DNA of 64,000 nucleotides, from the NCBI RefSeq assembly GCF_017948675.1, contig NZ_JAGFBU010000001.1, forward strand, positions 558,001 to 622,000, read 5' to 3'. The translations under genes were made by a program, and so were the position numbers. The stretch comes from Flavobacterium flabelliforme (GTDB lineage Bacteria > Bacteroidota > Bacteroidia > Flavobacteriales > Flavobacteriaceae). Below the pieces are notes generated by a model that worked only from the letters and a program-made list of their open reading frames with translations, had not been told where the DNA came from and did no database searches. Below, one piece after another: positions 27,671 through 36,575 of this stretch (within the stretch, counting starts at the first letter, position 1; each line of letters opens with the position of its first letter).

Positions 27671-27690
27671 AATTTTATTTTTTAGTGTTA

Positions 27691-27698
27691 CAAAGATA
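27691..27698 (-). promoter_or_regulatory. Candidate promoter -7 element of the TatA-like/PAP2 operon
   Basis: The minus strand reads TATCTTTG, an exact TAnnTTTG match, 20 bases before the ATG at 27670; it helps to decide that start. Confidence 0.55.
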
Positions 27699-27722
27699 TT
27701 AAATTTTGAACCTTGTACTTTT

Positions 27723-27778
27723 AAATATTTCATAAAAAAAGAGACTCTGAAAAGAGTCTCTTTTTTTATGAAATATTT
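27723..27778 (-). terminator. Terminator of the M1 peptidase gene, in a 25-bp perfect inverted repeat
   Basis: The core GAGACTC/GAGTCTC with flanking A7/T7 forms an efficient-looking terminator, and the complementarity continues without a mismatch through CAT/ATG and AAATATTT to 25 bp, with a six-base loop. It ends two bases before the M1 peptidase stop. Confidence 0.88.
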
Positions 27779-27780
27779 GT

Positions 27781-30024
27781 TTAATCAAATTTAGATTTTA
27801 CTTCTTCTTTTGGCCAAGTATTATTAGTTACATCAATATCAGCTGTTTCTAATTTTGGATCTACTTGTATTTTCTTAATTGCTTTTTCAGTAGCATATAC
27901 TTTCTTAGCGGTATCATTGTTCTTTCTCCAGATTTGAGCAGGATATTTAAACATTTCGGTTGTATTGTCTTCATAAGTTAATTCAACAATAATAGGCATA
28001 ATCATTCCGCCAGGTTTATTGAACTCTACTTCATAAAAATACTTCGGAGATTTTAATTTTGTTTTCTCGTCGGCTGTAAATTTTTTATTTACATAGTCTG
28101 AGAGTAAATTTACGTCTTCTATCTTAAATGCTTTTTTATTTTTAGCAGATAACTCTCCGCTTGTTCCAGGAACTAAATAAACGAAAGGTCCTTTTTCTTC
28201 ACCAAAACGTCCTCTTTTTACTATTGCATCCTTTAATTCTTTAGTAGCGGTTTCAGAAACATAATATTGTTTTACCTCTTTTATTCCAATATCTACAAAA
28301 TCAGTAGAATAAAACCAACCTCTAAAGAACCAATCTAAATCTACTGCAGAAGCGTCTTCCATCGTTCTAAAAAAGTCTTCAGGTGTAGGATGCTTGAACT
28401 TCCATCTGTTTGCGTAAACCTTAAAAGCATGGTCAAATAATTCTCGACCCATAATAGTTTCTCTAAGAATATTTAATCCCGTTGCTGGCTTACCATAAGC
28501 ATTTGCACCAAACTGAGCAATGGTTTCTGAGTTAGACATAATAGGTTCTAAAAATTTCTGATCTCCACTCATGTAAGGAACTATTTTACTTGCTGGACCA
28601 CGACTAGAAGGAAAATTTGTTCCTAATTCTTGTTCTGCCATATATTGCATAAAAGTGTTTAAACCTTCATCCATCCAAGACCACTGACGCTCATCTGAAT
28701 TTACAATCATTGGAAAGAAATTGTGTCCTACTTCATGTATAGTCACACCAATCATTCCGTTTTTTATACGCTCACTTACCACTCCATTTTCATCTGGACG
28801 ACCGTAATTCCAACAAATCATTGGGTATTCCATTCCTTGATCTTCTGCAGATACAGAAACTGCTTTTGGATAAGGATAATCAAAAGTATGAGAGGAATAA
28901 CTTTTTAACGTATGCGCGACTGTTCTTGTTGCTGTTTCTCCCCAAAACGGATTTGCTTCTTTAGGATATATCGAAACTGCCATTACTGATTTCTCGCCCA
29001 TCTTAACAGCCATCATATCAAGAATAAATTTTCTTGAAGTAGCTATTCCAAAATCTCTAACGTTTTTAGCGCTAAATTTCCATGTTTTTTTCTTGTTAGA
29101 AAACCCTTTTTCTGCTGCTTCTGCTTCCGCTTGGGTAACGATTACAACAGGCTTATCATAGGTTTTCATAGCCAATTCGTATCTTTTTACTTGCTCCGGC
29201 GTAAACACTTCGCTTCTATTGGTTAAATCTCCAGTAGCTTCCATAACATGGTCTGCAGGAACTGTAATATTAACATCAAAATTTCCAAAAGGAAGTGTAA
29301 ATTCCCCTGTTCCCCAGAACTGCATGTTTTGCCATCCTTCAACATCATTATAAACTGCCATTCTTGGGTAGAATTGTGCAATTACATATAATTTATTTCC
29401 GTCTTTTTCAAATAATTCATAACCTGAACGACCTCCCTCTACTCTATAATTATTGATGTTGTAATTCCATTTTACACCAAAAGAGAATTTCTCTCCTGGT
29501 TTCATAGGCGTAACTAAATTGATACGCATCATAGTATGATTTATAGTATAAGACAATGGTTTTCCTGTTGCATCATTTACTGCTTCTATATTAAAACCAC
29601 GCTCTAAATCTTGTTGTAAAAACTTATTAGCAAAGTTTGCTGCAGGAAAAACTTGCTCCATTCTTTGGCTATCAGCCAACGGAGTTTCTGACGTTTTTGC
29701 TGCTTGATTTTGATCTAACTGAACCCATAAATACTCTAAAGTATCAGGAGAATTGTTATAATAGGTAATCATTTCCGATCCTTTTATGCTAGATTTCTTG
29801 TCATCTAACTCAATATCTATTTTATAATCGGCTTGTTGTTGGTAATATGCTGGCCCTGGCGCTCCAGAAGCTGTACGAAACATATTAGGCGTTGCTAACA
29901 GATCATACATTTGACTAAACTTATTGTTGTCGTATCTTCCTGTTTGTTTAGTGGTTGTGGGTGGGTTTTTCTCCTGTGCAAATAATAACGCAGGAAGAAA
30001 TAATAATAGGGATAATTTTTTCAT
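27781..30024 (-). CDS. M1-family metallopeptidase, secreted
   Basis: A 747-residue aminopeptidase-like zinc enzyme. A signal peptide ends near LLFAQE (17). The zinc-binding motif HEVGHNFF is at about residue 430, followed 18 residues on by the third ligand in WMDEGLNTF; the exopeptidase motif of the family appears as EDQGMEYP some 40 residues earlier. Location is periplasmic or cell surface. It lies 62 bases after a DUF6702-type gene and four secreted paralogues on the same strand, and may belong to the same transcription unit. Confidence 0.9.
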   Translation of the reverse strand: MKKLSLLLFLPALLFAQEKNPPTTTKQTGRYDNNKFSQMYDLLATPNMFRTASGAPGPAYYQQQADYKIDIELDDKKSSIKGSEMITYYNNSPDTLEYLWVQLDQNQAAKTSETPLADSQRMEQVFPAANFANKFLQQDLERGFNIEAVNDATGKPLSYTINHTMMRINLVTPMKPGEKFSFGVKWNYNINNYRVEGGRSGYELFEKDGNKLYVIAQFYPRMAVYNDVEGWQNMQFWGTGEFTLPFGNFDVNITVPADHVMEATGDLTNRSEVFTPEQVKRYELAMKTYDKPVVIVTQAEAEAAEKGFSNKKKTWKFSAKNVRDFGIATSRKFILDMMAVKMGEKSVMAVSIYPKEANPFWGETATRTVAHTLKSYSSHTFDYPYPKAVSVSAEDQGMEYPMICWNYGRPDENGVVSERIKNGMIGVTIHEVGHNFFPMIVNSDERQWSWMDEGLNTFMQYMAEQELGTNFPSSRGPASKIVPYMSGDQKFLEPIMSNSETIAQFGANAYGKPATGLNILRETIMGRELFDHAFKVYANRWKFKHPTPEDFFRTMEDASAVDLDWFFRGWFYSTDFVDIGIKEVKQYYVSETATKELKDAIVKRGRFGEEKGPFVYLVPGTSGELSAKNKKAFKIEDVNLLSDYVNKKFTADEKTKLKSPKYFYEVEFNKPGGMIMPIIVELTYEDNTTEMFKYPAQIWRKNNDTAKKVYATEKAIKKIQVDPKLETADIDVTNNTWPKEEVKSKFD

Positions 30025-30086
30025 AGGTTTAATTCTGGTTTTCAGTCTGTGAAAATAATAATTTTATATAAATTTATTGTTAATTA

Positions 30087-30590
30087 TTAATATTTTAACA
30101 ACCCTTTAGAAGAAGATTCACTAAAAAGTAAGGTGTTTTTGACTCCTAATACATTAAAATGCATAATATTTTGCTGCTCAGAGTTTCCTTCTGTTATAAC
30201 TGCATTGTAAATATCTAACGTATTAATCTTATGTATATCTTTAATACTAAAATAACATATAAGCACATCACCTTCCATTTCTTTACTTAAAAACTGAATT
30301 GGTTTTGCATGACCATTTACTTTGATGTAAAACTTTTCGGCAAGATACTTCTTAAAGAGAGTAAGATCTTCCTCGGTTTCTTTATCAGAACCTAAATTAA
30401 TTTTCTTTTGGTATTTTTTAGCTAATGAATTATTTAAATCATCTACAAAAATACGAGTGGTTATTTGTATCATTTTCTTTTCGGGTGCGTAATTAACTTG
30501 GTATAATGCCACATAAAATTTATGAACATCAAAAGAAGTTAATGTTAAAAATAACATTCCCAAAAAAGTAATTAAAATTGTTTTTTTCAT
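30087..30590 (-). CDS. DUF6702-like exported protein
   Basis: A 167-residue protein with a signal peptide (about 1-20) followed by FDVHKFYVALYQVNYAP, a start I associate with the DUF6702 family of Bacteroidota. The pattern of alternating strands suggests a beta-rich fold. Function unknown. Its ATG overlaps the stop of the preceding gene by four bases (ATGA), and the M1 peptidase gene follows, so the family probably works with a secreted peptidase system. Confidence 0.75.
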   Translation of the reverse strand: MKKTILITFLGMLFLTLTSFDVHKFYVALYQVNYAPEKKMIQITTRIFVDDLNNSLAKKYQKKINLGSDKETEEDLTLFKKYLAEKFYIKVNGHAKPIQFLSKEMEGDVLICYFSIKDIHKINTLDIYNAVITEGNSEQQNIMHFNVLGVKNTLLFSESSSKGLLKY

Positions 30591-31333
30591 TTTTCAAAAG
30601 TAGTTATTCTTTTAAACTCTTCATTCTTGGTGATTAGAAAATCAATCAACATAAACTCATCTTTCTCTTTCAAAAGATTTTTAGACCTTGGGTCGTTTTC
30701 ACAATAATCCAGAAAAAGTCCAATTTCGCTCGTTTTTAATTTTAAGGTATTCGTAAAAAAATACGAATCTACTCCTTTATACACTGTCTCTGAAAAACTG
30801 ACAGTCGAACCTGCTTTTTCAACATCTTTCTTGAACATTTTAGAAACCATCTTAAAAATCCGAACAAAATCCATTCCGTTTTCTATAGTTCCGTCAGAAG
30901 GCATCACTCTATTTTTTGGTGAGGTTGCAACATCATCAGTAAACTTTAGATCTACCATACTTTGAGAACTTGGTAGCGCAGGCTTAATTTCGGTTTTCCC
31001 TTTGATAATTACTTCCTTTAGTAAAGTAGTTTGAGATTCTAAATTAACAATAAACAAAGGTTTTGAAAAATCCTTTTCTTGCAATACAATCTTTTTAGAT
31101 TTGAAAGAAGTACTCAAAACCAGCAAGGTATCTTTCGGCATGGCCAAAACATCAAAAAAACCTTGATTACTAATAAAGGTTCGCGTTTTCGAATTTAAAT
31201 TAAAAACGTAACCGTTATCAACCAATGCGGTTTCGTTTTTGAATTGACCATGCAAGGGTTTTCTATTTTCATTTTGAGCAAAGATAAACTGAGTAAAAAA
31301 AATCAAACAAAGTATTTCGATTTTGGTTTTCAT
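30587..31333 (-). CDS. Secreted protein with carboxypeptidase-regulatory-like domain, divergent array member
   Basis: A 248-residue exported protein with signal peptide ending near FIFAQN (20). The N-terminal half follows the same plan as the three genes upstream: a KPLHGQFKN-type strand, an SNQGFFDV segment and LKEVIIKGK near residue 105. The C-terminal half keeps only traces of the paralogue pattern (LKLKTSEIGLFLDYCEND, then LIDFLITKNEEFKRIT). It is therefore the most diverged member of a four-gene array. The start is a plain ATG, 71 bases after the upstream member, and its end is coupled to the DUF6702-like gene. Confidence 0.75.
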   Translation of the reverse strand: MKTKIEILCLIFFTQFIFAQNENRKPLHGQFKNETALVDNGYVFNLNSKTRTFISNQGFFDVLAMPKDTLLVLSTSFKSKKIVLQEKDFSKPLFIVNLESQTTLLKEVIIKGKTEIKPALPSSQSMVDLKFTDDVATSPKNRVMPSDGTIENGMDFVRIFKMVSKMFKKDVEKAGSTVSFSETVYKGVDSYFFTNTLKLKTSEIGLFLDYCENDPRSKNLLKEKDEFMLIDFLITKNEEFKRITTFEK

Positions 31334-31404
31334 TTGGAGGTTGTTTTATATTATATTTTTAAGGAAGTAATTTAAAATTGCAACAAAATCTTTCTATAAT
31401 TTAT

Positions 31405-32166
31405 TTATTTTTCAAGAACGATAAGTGCTTTATATTCTTGAGCTAAGGTAATCATAAAAAAAGTAATTTCCTCTTCATTTTTAGAAGATAGCACTTTCAA
31501 GAAAGCATCATTTTCGACAATGTAGTATTTAAAACCACCAACATATTCAGAAGAAATACCTAATTTATTAGTAAAAAAATCTTCTGTATACAATTCTGAT
31601 ATCCTATTTAGATGTATTTCTTTTTTTTCTAGGACTACCAATTTCTTCAACCTTTTTGTCCTGCCATTAATCTTGTTTATCAATGGATCAAGCTCCATCG
31701 AACCACCCAATAAACCTAACAACATAATTGGTTTAAAATCACCAGCGGTTTGTAGTTGTCGCTCTGCTGGAGAAAAACTTTTTGGCGCTTTAGACATTAT
31801 CCCTAATGAAACTGCCGAAAATTCCTTTTTACCAACAACCACTTCTTTAAGCGCTGTTGTTTTCGGAGACATTTTTACAAATAATACTCCAGAGGAAAAA
31901 GTAGTTAAATTAATTTGTAACCGATGGGATTCTAGGTTTAAGGAAGTAAAAACCAAAACATCATTTATTTTAGCAGAAATAATAAAATCACCAACTTTAT
32001 TACTAACGGCTGTTTTATCATTTGCTGTGTTTAGAATATTTACACCGCTGGCAGCAATTGAGTCTACAATAATTTTACCTTGCAGCATTTTTTCAATACC
32101 ATTTTGGCCAAAAGAAATTTGGCTCATAAAAGACACAAAACCTATTATCAGTCTATTTATTTTCAA
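31405..32166 (-). CDS. Secreted protein with carboxypeptidase-regulatory-like domain, array member 3
   Basis: A protein of about 253 residues. The N-terminal hydrophobic stretch ends near ISFGQNG and serves as signal peptide. Then come a carboxypeptidase-regulatory-like domain, LKEVVVG, SLGIMSKAPKSFSPAERQLQTA, GRTKRLKKLVVLEKKE and the C-terminal VGGFKYYIVENDAFLKVL, all shared with the two genes upstream. No ATG is available: the frame opens with TTG at 32166 (or 32172), inside the end of the previous gene, mirroring the GTG at 32881. No catalytic motif is recognised. Confidence 0.78.
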   Translation of the reverse strand: MKINRLIIGFVSFMSQISFGQNGIEKMLQGKIIVDSIAASGVNILNTANDKTAVSNKVGDFIISAKINDVLVFTSLNLESHRLQINLTTFSSGVLFVKMSPKTTALKEVVVGKKEFSAVSLGIMSKAPKSFSPAERQLQTAGDFKPIMLLGLLGGSMELDPLINKINGRTKRLKKLVVLEKKEIHLNRISELYTEDFFTNKLGISSEYVGGFKYYIVENDAFLKVLSSKNEEEITFFMITLAQEYKALIVLEK

Positions 32167-32881
32167 CAGCAATTATTTGTTTATAATTTTCTGCAAGTTT
32201 TACAACTAAAAAAAGAGTTAAGGTTTTATTTTTAGCAATTAATGCATTAGCAAAATCAGCATCATCAATGCAGTAATATTGAAATCCCTTAATGTAATCT
32301 AAAGGGATTTTTAGCGTTTCCAGATAATATTGCTCTTCATACAACACATCCATTCGCGCTAGCAATTGTACTTTTTTCTCTACTATAATTTCTTTTTTCA
32401 ACATGGCTTTGCGTCCCGAAATAGAATTAAGTAATCCATCGATTCCTCCTCCAGAAGTTGCTGTATATAGTTTTCTTTCGGCGGCTGTATATTTTTTCTG
32501 GCCATAAGGAATAATTCCTAAACTTTCTGCTGTTATAGCAGATTCATTTATTAATACTTCTTTCAAAATAATACTTTTGGGATGCATCACTACTTGTAAG
32601 ATCTCTTGAAGTAAATCTTGATCTGTAACTTTGCGACGTAGAGTTTCTAAATTTACTGCTGAAAAAACAATAATATCACCCGTTTTAAGAGACAGGATAA
32701 AGTTTCCTTGCGCATCAGAAACCGTGGCTTTTTGAGTTGTAAAATTCACGACATTTACTTTATCAACAGCAACAGAATCGGCAAAAATTCTTCCTTTTAT
32801 TTCTTTTGTAATAACTCCTTGTCCCAATGCAGCATGCATCAAGAACAAAAACATCAACTGTAGCGTAATTTTAATTTTCAC
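32153..32881 (-). CDS. Secreted protein with carboxypeptidase-regulatory-like domain, array member 2
   Basis: A protein of about 242 residues with signal peptide ending near AALGQGV. It has the same domain plan as its neighbours: a beta-sandwich-like N-terminal domain (GRIFADSVAVDKVNVVN, then SDAQGNFIL), LKEVLIN, SLGIIPYGQKKYTAAERKL and a C-terminal IKGFQYYCIDDADFANAL. The best start is GTG at 32879-32881, giving MKIKITLQL; a TTG six bases earlier is possible. The start lies within the last codons of the previous gene, so translation is likely coupled. Function unknown. Confidence 0.78.
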   Translation of the reverse strand: MKIKITLQLMFLFLMHAALGQGVITKEIKGRIFADSVAVDKVNVVNFTTQKATVSDAQGNFILSLKTGDIIVFSAVNLETLRRKVTDQDLLQEILQVVMHPKSIILKEVLINESAITAESLGIIPYGQKKYTAAERKLYTATSGGGIDGLLNSISGRKAMLKKEIIVEKKVQLLARMDVLYEEQYYLETLKIPLDYIKGFQYYCIDDADFANALIAKNKTLTLFLVVKLAENYKQIIAVENK

Positions 32882-33626
32882 GGGCAATTATTTCTTTGTA
32901 TTTATTTGCTAATTCTGTAAGCAAAAAGGTAATTGTTGATGGATTCTTAGATTTTAAAATCGAGACAAATTCTTCGTTTTCAACGGCGTAATATTCAAAA
33001 CCTTTTACATATTCCGAAGGTATTTTTAATTTACTTACCAAATAATCATTAGAAAACATACTTTCTAATTGAAATAAATAAAGTTCCTTCTTTTCTACTT
33101 TAACTTCTTTCTTGAGCATTTTGGTTCTTCCAGAAATCCAATTAAGCAATGGATCTGCCGAAATAGAGCCACCTACCATTGTACCCGCATTTGCTGTTGC
33201 ATTGAGATTATTAGCCGTATTTAACCTTCTTTCAGCCGGCGTATACACTCTTTGTCCACTTGGAATAATCCCTAAAGAAACAGCGTTAATACCATTTCTA
33301 ACGACCACTTCGTTTAATTGATTGACTACGGGTTTCATCCTAACTACAAACAATGAAGTTTGAAAATCTTCATGAGACAAAACCACTATCGTTTCTCTAA
33401 ATTCTGTTGCACTAAATAATAATGTATCACCAACTGTAGCATATAAAGAAAAGATACCGTCACGATCAGAAACAACTGCTTTTTGTGTCTTTTTATTTAT
33501 AACGTAAACATCCTCTAAAACCATTTTTTCTGCACTCACTTTGCCTTTCAAAAGTACCTGATCCCTTTCTTGTGCCTTGATTTGCATGGTAGAAAAGATT
33601 AAAAATAAACACACAATTCTAATCAT
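32871..33626 (-). CDS. Secreted protein with carboxypeptidase-regulatory-like domain, array member 1
   Basis: A 251-residue exported protein and first gene of the array. The signal peptide ends near MQIKAQE (19). Next come LKGKVSAEKMVLEDVYVIN and SDRDGIFSLYA, the pattern of a carboxypeptidase-regulatory-like domain, then LNEVVVRN, SLGIIPSGQRVYTPAERRL and VKGFEYYAVENEEFVSIL. Such domains usually decorate outer-membrane or surface proteins in Bacteroidota. It begins with a normal ATG and is probably the promoter-proximal gene of a unit that reaches at least the DUF6702-like gene. Confidence 0.8.
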   Translation of the reverse strand: MIRIVCLFLIFSTMQIKAQERDQVLLKGKVSAEKMVLEDVYVINKKTQKAVVSDRDGIFSLYATVGDTLLFSATEFRETIVVLSHEDFQTSLFVVRMKPVVNQLNEVVVRNGINAVSLGIIPSGQRVYTPAERRLNTANNLNATANAGTMVGGSISADPLLNWISGRTKMLKKEVKVEKKELYLFQLESMFSNDYLVSKLKIPSEYVKGFEYYAVENEEFVSILKSKNPSTITFLLTELANKYKEIIAREN

Positions 33627-33772
33627 AGTTAGGAAGCTGAATTTTGATTCACGGTAAAAGTATCCTAATGCCTTCTAAATTAACTATTAATGACTTGGTA
33701 AAAAAATGTTAATTAAAAACTTGAAATATAAAAAAGGGATCAATATCTTTAGCCTAAATATACCTCTCTAAT

Positions 33773-34480
33773 ATGAAAAACATACTAATAGCAAGTACAT
33801 CAACACTTGCAAACGAAGAATTCTTAGAATATTTATTACCCGAATTAGAGCATCATTTTCATAATTGCACAACAATTCTATTTATTCCTTATGCCAGACC
33901 TGGTGGAATTTCTCATGATGATTATACAGCAAAAGTAGCAATGGCTTTTGCCAAAATAAACAAAAAAGTAAAAGGAATTCATGAATTTGAAGATGTTACA
34001 TTCGCGCTAAAAAATGCAGAAGGAATTTTTACAGGCGGCGGCAACACCTTTGTCCTAGTATCACAGTTGCATAAAAAAGGCCTAATGACAACTTTATCTG
34101 AAGTGATAAAAAATGGAACCCCTTATTTAGGAACTAGTGCCGGAAGTAATATTTGCGGACTTACAATGCAAACCACTAATGATATGCCAATTGTTTATCC
34201 ACCCAGTTTTCAAACTCTTGGAGTTATTCCTTTTAATTTAAACCCACATTATTTAGATCCAGACTTAAACTCCAATCACATGGGAGAAACTCGTGAAACT
34301 AGGATAAAAGAATTTCATGCTTACAATACTGTTCCGGTTTTAGGACTAAGAGAAGGCAGTTGGCTTGATGTTAAAGGAGAAAAAATCACTTTGAAAGGAA
34401 ATCTAAACGCTCGTGTTTTTAAACAAAACCAAGTACCAGAAGAATTAGAAGCAGAATCCGACCTTAGTTCTTTAAAATAA
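33773..34480 (+). CDS. pepE: Dipeptidase E (alpha-aspartyl dipeptidase)
   Basis: Cytoplasmic serine peptidase of family S51 that cleaves dipeptides with N-terminal aspartate. The 235-residue protein has the nucleophile elbow LGTSAGSN with Ser122, close to Ser120 of the well-studied enterobacterial enzyme, a GIFTGGGNTF loop at 84-93, and the His candidate in LNPHYLDPD. Length matches the family (about 230). It stands alone, with a TATCTTTA sequence upstream that is one base off the promoter consensus. Confidence 0.93.
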   Translation: MKNILIASTSTLANEEFLEYLLPELEHHFHNCTTILFIPYARPGGISHDDYTAKVAMAFAKINKKVKGIHEFEDVTFALKNAEGIFTGGGNTFVLVSQLHKKGLMTTLSEVIKNGTPYLGTSAGSNICGLTMQTTNDMPIVYPPSFQTLGVIPFNLNPHYLDPDLNSNHMGETRETRIKEFHAYNTVPVLGLREGSWLDVKGEKITLKGNLNARVFKQNQVPEELEAESDLSSLK

Positions 34481-34533
34481 AACTTAAAAATAGAGACCAA
34501 TCTGTTTTTTTTTATTTAAGATAGAAAATTAAA

Positions 34534-34559
34534 AAACCTCAGATGAAAGTTTGAGGTTT
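34534..34559 (-). terminator. Second hairpin downstream of the tRNA-Gly pair
   Basis: An 8-bp stem AAACCTCA/TGAGGTTT with a ten-base loop; read on the minus strand it runs into TTTTTAATTTT. It may back up the stronger hairpin at 34601-34628. Confidence 0.55.
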
Positions 34560-34600
34560 AAATAAAAAGATAATAAAACTCAAAAAGGTTTTTAAACAAA

Positions 34601-34628
34601 AAAGCCTTAAACAAAAGTTTAAGGCTTT
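34601..34628 (-). terminator. Terminator of the tRNA-Gly pair
   Basis: A perfect 12-bp stem AAAGCCTTAAAC/GTTTAAGGCTTT with an AAAA loop, followed on the minus strand by a T run, directly 3' to the second tRNA gene. Confidence 0.85.
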
Positions 34629-34630
34629 AG

Positions 34631-34703
<73 letters not shown>

Positions 34704-34744
34704 ATTATACAGTAAAAAATTTTCAAATTAAATTTGAAACTAAG

Positions 34745-34817
<73 letters not shown>

Positions 34818-34830
34818 ATTAACAACGGTG

Positions 34831-34862
34831 CAAATATAATTAATAAGTTTGCTTGAATGCAA
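34831..34862 (-). promoter_or_regulatory. Promoter of the tRNA-Gly pair
   Basis: On the minus strand TTG (34860-34862) is followed after 21 bases by TATATTTG (34831-34838), a good match to the Bacteroidota TTG/TAnnTTTG promoter, 13 bases before the first tRNA. Confidence 0.7.
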
Positions 34863-34988
34863 GTTTTTTTATTAAAAAATCTAAAACATAGCGCGAAATA
34901 CTTTTCAATAAAAGTACTTTTAGAGGCTAATGAATTTAATATTAAAATATTATAACGCTAGAAGCTTCCAAAAATAATTTTAAAAAAA

Positions 34989-35438
34989 ATGAAAAAAATA
35001 AAAAAAATCAGTGCTTTAGAGACTTATCCGGTAAGACATCCGGTGCTTCGTGAAGGAAAATCAATAGAAAGTTGTCATTTTGATGGAGACAATTTAGAGA
35101 CTACGATTCATTTTGGATTGTATTTGCAAGATAATATCATAGGAGTTGTATCAGTATTCGAGTCAAAAAATGAAATTTTTACGAATAAAAAACAATTTCA
35201 AATCCGCGGAATGGCCGTTTTAAAAGAACAACAGAAGAAAAATTTTGGAGCAGAATTGATTATTGCTACCGAAAAACATTGTTTTGAACAAAAGCCCTGT
35301 TTAATTTGGTTCAATGCCAGAAAAGAAGCTATTGAATTTTATAAAAAAATGGGATATAAAACCAATGGTTTATCTTTTGAAATCAAAGACATCGGAACAC
35401 ATATTATTATGTCTAAAAACTGCTCTTCTTCATCTTAG
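34989..35438 (+). CDS. GNAT-family N-acetyltransferase
   Basis: A 149-residue acetyltransferase of the GNAT fold. The acetyl-CoA binding region is the stretch QIRGMAVLKEQQKKNFGAEL (motif A, about 77-96), followed by the C-terminal pattern IWFNARKEAIEFYKKMGYK, where the Asn-Ala-Arg and Phe-Tyr residues are typical. The substrate is unknown. It is preceded by the tRNA pair and stands alone on its strand. Confidence 0.88.
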   Translation: MKKIKKISALETYPVRHPVLREGKSIESCHFDGDNLETTIHFGLYLQDNIIGVVSVFESKNEIFTNKKQFQIRGMAVLKEQQKKNFGAELIIATEKHCFEQKPCLIWFNARKEAIEFYKKMGYKTNGLSFEIKDIGTHIIMSKNCSSSS

Positions 35439-35547
35439 AATTAAAAGAACAACTGGAATACGCACTAATTCAATGATAAAAAAATAGAATTATTTTGCCT
35501 TGAAATGAGATTATTAAAAGGATCAATACAATCGTTTTAAAATAAAA

Positions 35548-35593
35548 TTTCCTTGTTGATTCCCTATTCAAAAAAAGGGAATCAACAAGGAAA
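35548..35593 (-). terminator. Terminator hairpin with 18-bp perfect stem
   Basis: Arms 35548-35565 and 35576-35593 are exactly complementary around a ten-base loop (core CCTTGTTGATTCCCT). On the minus strand the hairpin is followed by TTTTATTTT, so it fits termination of the L,D-transpeptidase gene; on the plus strand it is followed by A-rich sequence. Confidence 0.7.
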
Positions 35594-35665
35594 AATAATA
35601 TGGAAATAAAAACAAAATATTCAAAAGAAAAAGATGATTTTAATTTCAAATAAGAATGTTCGAAT

Positions 35666-36388
35666 TTATGAAATTGATTTGATTCCGAATTTAGAATCTC
35701 TAGAAGGATGATAAATAAAGAAACAAGATTTATCTTTTATTACATTAATGATGTCTTTAGACAATTCAACTGGAACGGCAGGACAACCTTGACTTCTACC
35801 TAATCTATGATTGTTTTTTATAAAAGATTCAGAAACATAATCTGCAGCATGCATCACAACTCCTCTTGCTCTTGCGTTGTCATTAACTCCTTTTTCTAAG
35901 CCATCTAATCTAAGAGACATACCGTGTTTTCCGTTATAAATTTCTCCTGTTGAATAAAAGCCTAAACTACTTTTATAAGATTCATTGGCATTTGAGAAAT
36001 TGGAAGCAAATTCTTCACCGGTATTTCTTCCATGAGCAACAAGAGAATTAAACAATACATCTCCCGTAATTACATTAATTACCCAAAGTCTTTTAGTATT
36101 AGAAGACAAACTAAAATCAATTAAAGTTAAAATCTCTTTTTTAATTAATCCTTTTTCTTTTAAAGAATAGTACCCTTTTAAAGCTACTGCAAAGCTTTCT
36201 AATTTTGGCAAGGCAAATTTACTGGAGTGCAAATTATTATAAGCTGATTCAATTTTAGCCTCTACATTGGTCTCTACGACTTTCGAATAAAGGATAGGTT
36301 TAGTAGTTTTAGTTTCAGAGAATGAAGCTCTATTAGTAGTAAAGGAAGCAAGTACAAATAAAATAGTAGGAATTATCGTATAAATCAT
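35666..36388 (-). CDS. Murein L,D-transpeptidase catalytic-domain family protein
   Basis: A 240-residue exported protein. The catalytic segment reads GVVMHAADYVSESF, then GRSQGCPAVP, giving the His and the Cys of a YkuD-like or related L,D-transpeptidase active site; the Cys sits in the expected SxGC arrangement. Such enzymes make 3-3 peptidoglycan cross-links or attach proteins. The frame extends to 36463, but I start at the ATG at 36388, whose product begins with a normal signal peptide (MIYTIIPTILFVLASF). Confidence 0.85.
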   Translation of the reverse strand: MIYTIIPTILFVLASFTTNRASFSETKTTKPILYSKVVETNVEAKIESAYNNLHSSKFALPKLESFAVALKGYYSLKEKGLIKKEILTLIDFSLSSNTKRLWVINVITGDVLFNSLVAHGRNTGEEFASNFSNANESYKSSLGFYSTGEIYNGKHGMSLRLDGLEKGVNDNARARGVVMHAADYVSESFIKNNHRLGRSQGCPAVPVELSKDIINVIKDKSCFFIYHPSRDSKFGIKSIS

Positions 36389-36546
36389 TGATTTTCTTTT
36401 AGTTATAAGTGTTTGGGTTTGCAAACGTAAGAAAAAATAAAGAGCGAAAAATGTATTTAACACAATTATACTACTGTTACAAAGAAAAATAGTACTAATA
36501 ATTCAACGAATCACTAAAAAAACAAAACTTCTTATGTTAATTTGGT

Positions 36547-36554
36547 TATTTTTG
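36547..36554 (+). promoter_or_regulatory. Candidate promoter -7 element of the first CBM9/DUF5916-type gene
   Basis: TATTTTTG matches TAnnTTTG and lies 21 bases before the ATG at 36576. Confidence 0.45.
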
Positions 36555-36575
36555 TTTGGATTAAACCATTAAAAT

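Noticed and set aside
27671..27733. N-terminal extension of the TatA-like protein
   Set aside because: It would include the TATCTTTG promoter element and part of the M1 peptidase terminator, and would bury the short TatA membrane helix behind 21 polar residues.
35599..35652. Very short plus-strand frame (17 codons) after the 18-bp hairpin
   Set aside because: Too short and no ribosome-binding or conservation evidence.
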